From assembly GCA_941918925.1 (NCBI GenBank), contig OW799233.1, positions 86,992,055 to 87,056,054 of the forward strand: 64,000 bases of DNA, read 5' to 3'. Origin of the DNA: Phyto melanocephala. Taxonomy: Eukaryota; Arthropoda; Insecta; Diptera; Rhinophoridae. A model generated the notes under the pieces. It did no database searches. It saw nothing but the letters and a program-made list of their open reading frames with translations, and was not told where the DNA came from. Positions 1 to 9,203 of this stretch are shown here, one piece after another. A program made the position numbers and the translations under genes. Position 1 is the stretch's first letter. The number at the start of each line of letters is the position of its first letter.

Positions 1-317
1 TTTCTGCCAAATTTAACCACTTTTGTACCATTTGATTTAAAGCAAAAAAAAAAAAATAACTTAATAAAACAGCCAACAAATCCAAACGTTTCACTTGTAT
101 ACAAGGTTGACATATAGACTAAGCGCCAGTGTTCGAAATTTCGAACAGTCTTTTCTGAAAAAAATGGAAAATGCGAAAATTTTTTTATCAGATTTTTGAA
201 ATCAGTGGGTCCTAATTACCTTAAAAAGTAACTTTTTTTTTATCAAATAAATAAAAATTTTGTTTCGGAGCGAAATGGGTTAAACTTTGATCTTACTGCA
301 GTGTTTTTTTATCATTT
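1..317. other. AT-rich DNA without a recognisable gene
   Basis: No coding sequence or known repeat is seen. The one clear structure is a perfect 16-bp palindrome, GTTCGAAATTTCGAAC, at 131-146. The stretch runs into a HINE-A 5' end at about 318. Confidence 0.5.
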
Positions 318-1005
318 TTTTTATACCCACTACCAAAAAAATGGTAGGGGTATATTCATTTTGTCATTCCGTTTGTAACACATCGAAATATTCATTTAAG
401 ACCCCATAAAATATATATATTCTGAATCGGGGTTTAACTCTGTGATGATCTAGCTATGTTCGTCGGTCTGTTGAAAAACAAGATAGAGTTCGGAGCCAAA
501 AAGCTAGGGAGCTTAAATTGCTGGAATATATCTTATACAAAAAGTTTGTTTAGTATTGAAAATAAGTTAATCGGGATATTAGGAAGAGAGTAGATCAAAA
601 CAACCATGTCCTTCCAACATCGAATAAAATGCAATTGTGTCCAAAGACATTAACGTAGAGCCATGGAATTTCGAATGTATATTTCCTAAGAAAAAAAAAT
701 ATTTTTTCCTGAAAATTGCTTAGATCCGGAAATTTATATCGCACAGTGTATTTTTTTGGTATATTTAAAACATAATAAAACTGACAAAACTAGAAATATG
801 ATTCTGAAATCTTGCAAATATTATTTTTTTGCCAAAGGCTTTGCACTAACTAATAAATGTGACATACCCACTTTTACGACTACCTCCCATATAACGCTTT
901 ATCACAAATTCATATAATTTCTCTACGAATAAAGATTTTGGAATAATAAAGGACTCTATATAGAAATATCTGAGAAAAATTTATTAGCAGAAATTATTTC
1001 GAAAT
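318..1005 (+). mobile_element. HINE subfamily A (DINE-1-like), 5' part
   Basis: Starts with a TATACCCACTACC variant of the A-type end, whose complement follows at once (ATGGTAGGGGTATA) so the terminus can fold back. Next come 'gtaacacatcgaaatattc' and the conserved 'agaccccataaaatatatat' core. The right side stops within the internal region and joins directly to an A element of opposite orientation. No 3' hairpin is present on this strand. Family assignment rests on known DINE-1 hallmarks; non-coding. Confidence 0.8.
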
Positions 1006-1799
1006 TAAGGAATAATCTCTTTATACTAAAATATGTATCACTTTTTTTGTATAACTTCGATATGCTAGTAAAATGTTTTCGTAATTTTAGTCTTTCAATG
1101 AAAATGGACGTTAAAGTAGACATGTTAATAAAGTTTCTGGTAATAAATACAACTTACATATTTCAATATAGTCCTTTATTCTTCCAAAATCTTTATTAAT
1201 AGAAAAATTAAATGAATTTGAGATAAAGCGTTATATGATAGGTGGGCGTAAAAGTCGGCGTACGACATTTATTTTCCGTTAGTACAAAGCCTTTGACTAA
1301 AAAGCAATGATATCAAAATTTCAGAATCACACATCTAATTTTGTCAGTTTTATAACGTTTGAAATTTTGAATATACCGAAAAATACACTGTACGGTATAA
1401 ATTTTCGTACGTTTTGATCTATATCTCCTTTCCTAATTCATAGATTTTGGTAATTTTTGAGGAAAACTATTTTTTGTTCTTAGGAAATATACATTCGAAA
1501 TTTCATGACTCGACGTCAATACATTTGGACACAATTCCATTTTATTCGATGTTTAAAGGACACAGTTTTCTGACCTACTCTTGCATTACGAACTAAAACT
1601 GTGTATAAGAAATAATTTGGCGAAATTTTACGCACCTAGCTTTTTCGGTTCGACCTCTATCGCGCTTCCAACAGAGGAAGGACATACCTAGATCATCATA
1701 AAATAAAACCCCTATTCAGAGTATATATACTAAATGGGGTATAAAATTGATATTTCGATGTGTTACAAACGAAATAATAAAATATTTGTTTGGAATATA
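1006..1799 (-). mobile_element. HINE subfamily A fragment, reverse orientation
   Basis: Reads as the reverse complement of the A consensus. It starts near 'ggaataatctctttata', which in full copies lies about 0.2 kb inside the 3' end, and runs to the core 'actaaatggggtataaaat' near 1730 and 'gatgtgttacaaacg' near 1757. The terminal TATACCC end is missing; a short mariner copy begins where it should be. With 318-1005 it makes a head-out inverted pair. Confidence 0.75.
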
Positions 1800-2333
1800 A
1801 AGGATGGTTTAGTTTTAAGGGCCGATTTTGAATGTGAACTACACCTAAACGTAAATTTTTTTCAGCTTTTCATTTGACATTTGTCAATTTTAGACTAACT
1901 CAATTTGAACCATGGAAAGATACAAAATCGAGCAACGCGTTAAAGCTATTCAGGCTTATTCAAATTCGTTCATAATCGGGAAAATTGTAAAAAATATTTA
2001 AATTTCAGCAAAACAGGTCTGTATGAAATGTGAAAACATCTGTGAATCCCATCTTAGTTTGTTGAATGGGAAACATTGCCGTTTTTCGCGATAATGTGGA
2101 AATAGAGCAGTCAACCTCGACTCATCATCGTACCCAACAATTGAACATCAACATCGTCATTGAAAATTTGGACCATGTAATGGAGGTGAGCCGCCGAAGT
2201 CGCGACGGCCATTTGGCCGATATTTTATTTTATACGTATGTAATTGAACCATACAAATATTATCATTATAAAAAGAAATGATAATAATTTCCTAAATAGT
2301 TTGAGTTTTATTCAAAATCACATAACCACCCTT
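1800..2333 (+). mobile_element. Internally deleted mariner copy (short, non-autonomous)
   Basis: A 534-bp element bounded by TA (1798-1799 and 2334-2335) with imperfect terminal repeats: AAGGATGGTT on the left and AACCACCCTT on the right. It still encodes scraps of a mariner-family transposase on this strand: 'MERYKIEQRVKAIQAYS' from about 1911 (N-terminal helix-turn-helix start), 'NIAVFRDNVEIEQSTSTHHR' from about 2069 (second part of the DNA-binding domain) and 'GGHLADI'-like C-terminal sequence near 2205. The whole catalytic domain is missing, so it cannot make transposase. Three related copies lie in HINE-A elements. Confidence 0.85.
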
Positions 2334-2335
2334 TA

Positions 2336-2767
2336 CAATAGAATAGATAGGGTAATAAAAATATAATTTGGTTAAAAAATGTATTTTAAATTTTAAATAT
2401 TTAAATACATATTTTAAATCTACTGATGCACATTTTTTTATATTTTTAAATCTTTAACCTCTTAAGACTGTGGGTACATGTTGGTCACAAATCATTACTC
2501 TAGTTAATTTTTGTAAACAACTTCGGTCATTTTCGTTTTTACAAGCCCCTATAAAATTCCTTTGTGGTTTGTGCAAAAAATGAAAAAGTTTGTTAGCAAA
2601 AATGATAGTAGAGTCATCTATTGTTCTACGTGATATTTAGCAAAGACATCTTCCTCATTGTTTGGAAAAATGTAGTGGCGCCATCTAGGTTTTAATTAAA
2701 GGTGCCATCTGCAATAAATAAATGCTAATGAATATAAATAATATATTTTTATAAATATTAAAAAAAA
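2336..2767. other. AT-rich spacer
   Basis: No gene, RNA or recognised repeat is seen between the mariner copy and the next HINE-A fragment. Confidence 0.4.
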
Positions 2768-3140
2768 AGTGGGCGTGGCACATTTATTTTCCGTTAGGAC
2801 AAAGCCTTTGACCCAAATGCAAAATTTCAGAATCTTACATGTAGTTTTGTCAGTTGCATTAGGTTTTAAATTTTTAATATACCGAAAAGTACACTGTGCG
2901 GTGTAAATTTTCGTACATTTTGATCTATAACTCTTTTCCTAATGCATAGATTTAAGCGATTTTCAGGGAAAATATTGTTTTTACTCGAGAAATATATATT
3001 CAAAGTTTCATGACTGTACGTTAATGCGTTTGGACACAATATACTTTATGGGGTCTAAAATGGATATTTCGATGTGTTACAAACGGAATGACAAAATGAA
3101 TATACCTCCACCATTTTTTGGTGGCGGGTATAAAAATGTA
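2768..3140 (-). mobile_element. HINE subfamily A fragment, 5' end
   Basis: Reverse-strand A element from 'gtgggcgtggcacattta' to the intact 5' end, read on the plus strand as '...ccaccattttttggtggcgggtata'. The core 'atatactttatggggtc' and 'gatgtgttacaaacgg' are well preserved. The 3' half is missing. Confidence 0.85.
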
Positions 3141-3216
3141 AATAAAAAAAATTTAAAATTAACTAAAATTCATTCCTTAATAAACCAAAGGAGAAACCAT
3201 TCAATCTGTTTCTTAA

Positions 3217-4089
3217 AAACAAGTAAGAGTGCTATATTCAGCTGCGCTGCATCTTAAAAGCCTTTTACACAGTAAAGTATATATATTCTGAATTGGGGTT
3301 TCATTTTCACGATCTAGCTAAGTCCGTCTGTATGTTCGTCTTTTGAAAGTAAAAGGTCGAAAAAGAAAGGTCGGACCAAAAAAGCTACGGGGCTCAAATT
3401 TTGCTAGAATATTTCTTATACACAAGGTTTGTTTGGTGGGCTTAATCGGAATATTAGGAAGAGAGGTATAGCTTGTAATACAAGAGTAGGTAACAAAAAC
3501 CGTGTCCTTTCAACATCGAATAAAATGGAATTTTGTCCAAACGCATTAACGTAGATTGTATATTTCCTAAGTAAAAACAATATTTTTCCCTGAAAATTGC
3601 TAAAATGTATGTATTAAGAAAAGAGTTATAGATCAAAATTACGAAAATTTATACCGCACAGTGTATTTTTCGGTATATTTAAAACCTAATAAAACTGACA
3701 AAATAAGATGTTGTTATGCCAGAAAATTTAGGTGACACGCCCACTTTAATGCCTACCTCCGATATAACGGTTTATCTTAAATTCATATAATTTTCCGTAT
3801 GGACAAAGTTTATGGATAAATAAAAGACTGTATTGAAATATCTCAGTTTTATTTATTAGCATGCTTGCTTCAACGCCCACTTTCATTGAAAGACTTAATT
3901 TACGAAATCATTTTACCAGCATATCGAAGTTATACAAAGAAAGTGATACATATTTTAATATAAAGAGATTATTCCTTAGCGATTACTGTTAATAACAAAA
4001 TAATAAATTTTGTGCTATAAATGTACACAAAATTGGTGGTGGGTACAAAAGATTCGCACAGCCGAATAAAGTGCTCTTACTTGTTAATT
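3217..4089 (+). mobile_element. HINE subfamily A, rearranged copy with 3' terminus
   Basis: Begins with a reverse-oriented decayed 3' tail (aacaagtaagagtgctat at about 3220) joined to a forward A core (agtatatatattctgaattg). It continues to a forward 3' end: 'ttggtggtgggtacaaaagattcg', decayed hairpin, then 'gtgctcttacttgtt' at about 4089. The 5' terminus is absent. This copy is shortened relative to the 1.7-2.5 kb copies elsewhere. Confidence 0.75.
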
Positions 4090-4439
4090 TATCGATTAAT
4101 AACCAAAACAAATTTGGGAAACAAATATATTTCTTTAAAGATCTGTTAAGTGTATATAAATCTGTAGATGCGGTGAAACAATAACAAATAAAGATAAAAG
4201 CATATACAAAAATTGTTGAATACATTTGTTTAATACATTGTTTTTGTAAAGGCATAATTTAAGGAAGTAGGGGGGAAAGCAGATCATTAACAATAGGCAA
4301 ATCTATTACTTCCAAACTAAGGAATTTTTTGCTAGTTTGAAATTGGTGTTCCATAGAAAAGGTATTTTTGTTTGCAAATATTTGAGAGCAAATAAATATC
4401 ACATTCTTTAAGACATCCCAATGTGCGAGAGTTGCATTG

Positions 4440-6198
4440 CAATATGCTTGTTGCATTTATTTTTACTTTTCATTCCAAGAAAGAGAGAAAGAAGAAGAAG
4501 AAGAAGCATTTAAGCCAAGTTTACTTGCCAATCTTGTTGTTTTTGTTTAATTTATGTTTTACATACAGGTTTTGTTTTAAATTTTTTTTGCTTCTTTTGA
4601 GTGTGTTTATTGTTTTTGTTTTGAGTTTGCTTCTAAGAGCTGTTACTCTAAGTTCTGCAAAATTTTGCTTTTTTGTGGGCTTGTGTAGCTAGGTACATAG
4701 TTACATAGCTTAGCTTGTTGACTGGCCCGTAAGCTCAGGTTTTTGTTAATAGCAACAAGTAATAAATACAGAGCAGACACACGACTTGTAAATAACAGAC
4801 ACAGTTCACTATCAGTTGTGGTTTAAATTGGTAATTCAGTTTAGTGGAAACATTGAAGCGATTCGCACGCAAAAAATATCTCCATCAGTTTGCGTTTTAA
4901 AAGTATACGTATACATACATATGCTAATATTCAATACCAGAAATAGAAAAGACTTCTCTTTCCACATATAATATAAAATATTATTTATTTTTATACAGAA
5001 CAAGTGATTCATTTTGATACCTATACAAAATGTGAAAAGAATTTTAAACGGGTTTTATAAATTAAATTGAATCAAATTTTCTTTAAATAATATTTTTTTT
5101 TTAACTAAATCTTAAATCTAAATCTAAAACAATATTCTTTTGCAACAACACAGCTGAAAACATATTTAAGGACCGTGGAAATTTTTAATAATATTTTGAT
5201 TTGAAAATTAAAGAAACGAGAGACTAAATATAAAAAACGTGTAGACTAATGCAATCAACTGCAATTAAGAAGTTAAAACAAAATTATGGTTTCGTGTTTT
5301 AGTCAGTTAAATTAACGTTTTCAGAGTGTGTATTTTCAACTGTCTGTCTTTCTGCTTGCCAAATAAATTGAGTGTGAGTTTTTTTATATTTTTAAATCCA
5401 AAAAAAGAAAACAAATCAATATTTTTTAATGAAAAATAATGTATAACATGTATGATAAAAATACAAAGTCTAAGCGTATTGGATTTCTATATATTGTATG
5501 TTAGAAGTACATCACCTTGGGTTACTATTAACTTGGCTGAAAAAATTTCCCCTTCTAAATCGTTGGTTTAATTAAGCACAACATATATAAATTAACGAAA
5601 GTAGCAAAAAACACCTATATTTAGCCAAGAAATTGTTTTATACACACTAAAATATTTAGTTTAAACGTGCAACAATAATTTTAGCAAACATAATAATAAA
5701 AAGCAAACAAATAATTTATAAACGAACACAAGTAACAAAAAAATTAAAAAAAAAAATTTTAATAATATTTGTACATAAATGTGTATGTATTTGTCATATT
5801 ACTTAATACAACAACAATAATAATAATTCTAAATTTGTTTGTTGTACATTCGTTTCTTCTAAATTTTAATTTATGCGAAATAGTTGCATTCGTGTATTCA
5901 TTATAAAACAAAAACAATAACAAAGCCAACAACTATTGAACAAAAAAAAAAAATAAAATAAAATAAAAATAAATCGATATTTCTTTATAAACGTGGCTTA
6001 AAATTATAACGGTTTTTCTTAAAATAAAAAAAAAAACGAATAGAAAATATACAAACAAACAACAACAAAAAACGCTTGTAATCAGTTAATAACAATTGGG
6101 ATTAAATAAGCAACAACAGAAAACGAAATTAAAAACTTAAGCTGCAATTAAACCAACAACGAATGTGGGTGATTGGTTATTTCGTATTTTAAATTGGG
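4440..6198 (+). other. Possible 5' UTR exon(s) of a host gene, TE-poor
   Basis: This 1.8-kb stretch is free of the repeats that crowd the rest of the window. It holds initiator-like TCAGTT motifs (4812-4817 and 4836-4841) and long CAA/AAC-rich runs as are common in fly leader exons. It ends in a perfect consensus donor, G|GTAAGT, with the GT at 6199-6200. A tiny reading frame, MWVIGYFVF-stop, starts at about 6163, just before the donor. No conserved protein is encoded. This is inference from composition and splice consensus; chance agreement is quite possible. Confidence 0.22.
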
Positions 6199-6832
6199 GT
6201 AAGTAAATTTTAATTAGAAGTGTAAAGTCAGATCCAAATCTATTTAATTTTGTATTTATATTTGTTCTTCACTTTTAATATATTCAATTGCAGTGCTGGT
6301 TGCTATAATTAGAATCAGTTATAATATTTTGTTGTTTTCTTGTACTACTTTCGATTTTAAATTGTTTTATTTTTAATAATAGGGGTAAGGCATGTACTTA
6401 ATATTGATTTATTATTATGTTGTGATTATATGGGATTATCAAATAATAAGTATATGTTTTAACCATAATTATAGTATGTTTCATTTATAATATGATCATC
6501 ACAATCATGTTTTTTATTCGCTTGTACTTAACGTTACTTTCTTCCTTTTACTTTAAGTCTGTTTTGTTCATGTAATTTTTTTGTATTATATTAGAAAAAG
6601 CGAAGAACTTTCTGAGACATCTGACAAAATTTGAATTAGAGCGCGCTCTATTTTTTCTGTTAAAACATGAGACATCAGCCGTTGTCAGAAATTTCTGCTG
6701 CTGCAAAGAAGTCAGCGACGGTTGCCTGTCAAAGTACAATTTTGACAGACATGTGGATTCACATATGTTTCACAAATTTTAAAGTTTGATGTAAAAAACA
6801 TGCCGTGTATTATAGCCTTAACATATATATGC
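6199..6832. other. AT-rich DNA, no gene seen
   Basis: Would be intron if the preceding exon is real. The only structure noted is a short inverted repeat, CTGTCAAA...TTTGACAG, near 6726-6748. Confidence 0.35.
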
Positions 6833-6915
6833 ACAGTGAAAACTCTTCATAGTGGACATTTCTGGTCTCCTGAAATTTGTCCATTATTGAGCGATGTCCG
6901 CATAAGGGAAGAACT
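6833..6915 (+). mobile_element. pogo-like DNA transposon end (fragment)
   Basis: 'cagtgaaaactcttcatag' followed by 'gagcgatgtccgcataag' resembles termini of pogo/Tigger-type elements as I remember them (CAGTGAAA.. start and 'TGTCCGCAT' inside). No matching opposite end was identified, so this is a fragment or a chance likeness. Confidence 0.35.
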
Positions 6916-7443
6916 AAAATAAACAAGAAGAGATAATTCTAACTTTTCACATTTTTAATGAAAAACAATTTCGTTTCATCACATTTTCTGACATAAAAAC
7001 CAATAAATTTACAAAATATAAATTTTTTGAATCCCCTTATACAGCAGAAAAAAACATGATAAAGGTTTTGCAGGGGTTCAAATCATTATATAGTGATTTA
7101 ATTTATATAAAATAAGAACATATTATTGAACTGCACTTTATTCTTATAATAAATAGAACTTATACATACATATTTGGTGAAAAGTAACCCATGTTTCATA
7201 AGTTCAGGGTGTTTGAATAAAATAATTTTAAGATATTTTGCATAATGTTACATTCATTTTAAAGCACATTATTTATGACGAATTATTTCTCACTTACAGA
7301 GTGATTGAATAGAATGAATAATTTGAGACTATTGACTTAGAAGTTTTGAAAATATAATTCATTTTCCAACTTCTAGTATTTTTGCTGGGTACATACCCAA
7401 AACATATTTATTCATCAGGTAGTCCTGATTCGTCAGCTGATTA
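6916..7443. repeat. AT-rich DNA with left arm of a split inverted repeat
   Basis: No gene is seen. CATATTTATTCATCAGGTA (about 7403-7421) is a perfect 19-bp inverted match to sequence near 9018-9036. The interval between the arms is now filled by a HINE-B and a Helitron. Confidence 0.5.
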
Positions 7444-8166
7444 TTTTTATACCCTTCACCTGTGGTGCACAAGGGTACATATATAGCTTTGTCATTCCGC
7501 TTGTAATTTCTACAATTTTTATTTCCGACCCCATAAAGTATATATTTTCTGAAAGCTTATGAATAGAGGAGTCGATTAAGCCCCGACCGTCTGTCCGTGT
7601 GTTGGTTGAAATCAACTTTTAGAAGCAACTATATGTTCCTCAGATCTGTATATGGAAATATCCGGAAATGAATCGCTATTGAAATTCAGCACAATCGCCC
7701 TATAACTTTCTGAGATATGAACAGAAAACCACGAGCACCTCGTTTTTTTCACATTTACAACAACAACATACATATACTGGTTAGAGTAAACCTGGCATCG
7801 AATCCCTGCTGAGCCAAAAACATTTTTTTATTTTATATATTATTTGTATTTTTATTATTTTTTTTAAATTATTTTTTTATATTTTTTAAAAATTTTTTTT
7901 TATATATTTTTTTTAATTTTTTTGTGTAATTTTTTTTATTGTTGTTGTTGTTTTTAATATTTTTTTTTTTTTTGGAAACACATACGTAAACTCAATTTAT
8001 AATTTTGCAATGGGATGTTTTTATATATGTTTGTTTTTTATATATGTATGTTTTTTATTTCATATGAGATTAATGGTGATACAAACAATTGTTATTGCAT
8101 GACTACACATTGTGAAGGGTATTATCAGATTCGGCACGGCCGAATATATATCACTCTTACTTGTTT
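7444..8166 (+). mobile_element. HINE subfamily B, full-length
   Basis: Complete about 0.72-kb element. The 5' end is TATACCCTTCACCTG followed by its fold-back 'gtgcacaagggtata'. The core 'gaccccataaagtatatat' is present and the GTCY stretch is short (ccgtctgtccgtgtg). A T-rich tract spans 7826-7970. The 3' end has GTGAAGGGTAT (subterminal inverted repeat), the hairpin ATTCGGCACGGCCGAAT and the tail 'cactcttacttgtt'. It has no coding capacity; an autonomous Helentron elsewhere would have to mobilise it. Confidence 0.88.
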
Positions 8167-8237
8167 TTCTTCACTTATTTTAAATTTCAGCTGTCAAAGT
8201 TCACTGATTAAAAACTAATTTTCTCATTTATTTAAAA

Positions 8238-8961
8238 CTAGCCAAACCCGGCGCGCGTTGCTACGCCCCTTAATGAATCGAAATGCATTCTGAATTTTAA
8301 TTTAATATTAAGTGCAAAAACCTAAAAATTATAATTTTTTTTATGGGCGTGGCATTGCCCACTTTTCTAATCACGAAATTGTAAAGTCATAACAGCTCAA
8401 CATGTGTGCAAAGTTTCAGAAGAATATAATTGTTTTTATGGGCGTGGCCCTGCCCACTTTTCTAATCCAAAATTGTAAAGCCATAACATCTCGATATGTG
8501 TGCAAAGTTTCAGAAAAATCGGTCTGGTGCAAGTACCTCAAAATTATAAATTTTTTTTATGGGCGTGGCCCTGCCCACTTTTCTAGTCACGAAATTATAT
8601 GGTTCTGACAGCTTAGTATGTGTGGAAAGTTTCATAAAAATCGGTCCAGTGCAAGTACCTTAAAATTAAAACTTTTTTAGGGGCGTGGCCCCGCCCACTT
8701 TTCTTATCACGAGATTATTTAGTCATGACAGCTCGATATGTGTGCAAAGTTTCAGAAAAATCGGTCAAGTGCAAGTAGCTAAAAATGATAACTAATTTTT
8801 ATGGGCGTGGCACCGCCCACTTTTTTCCACCCATAAACACTCCCTGGTATGTGTACAACAACTTACCAAAGTTTGAGCCCGATCGGTTTTACAGTTTCGG
8901 AGTCTATAGCTAACACACACACACACACACATACACAGAGTTTCACTTTTATATATATAGA
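8238..8961 (-). mobile_element. Non-autonomous Helitron, 121-bp-module family
   Basis: On the minus strand the element starts TCTATATATATAAAAGTG at 8961 and ends ...CTAG at 8238. A GC-rich 3' segment (GGGGCGTAGCAACGCGCGCC) just inside the CTAG matches the Helitron hallmark. The host bases are A and T, as expected for Helitron insertion. Inside, five copies of a module of about 96-122 bp carry 'gggcgtggc..gcccacttt', 'gtgtgcaaagtttcag' and 'caagtac'. A short CA/GT run lies next to the 5' end. No helicase gene is present. Confidence 0.87.
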
Positions 8962-9203
8962 TGTCAAACTTCATATAAAAAAATATAAACAACAATTTCC
9001 CTTTAGAACTGCGTTTACCTGATGAATAAATATGCCTTGGCTATTTCATACGAAATAATTTTGCTTGAATATGGAAAGAGACATTTCATATGTTTTTTAC
9101 ATGAAAAACAGAGTACTGATTAGGTAACATTATTCCATAGGTGTTTCTTACCAAATTTTATATATGGAGTTTGACAACAGTTCGTTCATTACTTATGTAA
9201 TTA

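Noticed and set aside
4423..4692. Lys-rich then Leu/Phe-rich 89-residue frame resembling a membrane protein
   Set aside because: Produced by a GAA repeat followed by T-rich sequence; no conserved features.
8402..8608. Open frames reading 'MGVALPTFLI..' and 'CKVSEKSVWCKYLK..' here and at 16176-16409, 17038-17220, 61123-61311 and 61735-62110
   Set aside because: They are translations of the 121-bp non-coding Helitron module, appear in both orientations and several frames, and change length with module number.
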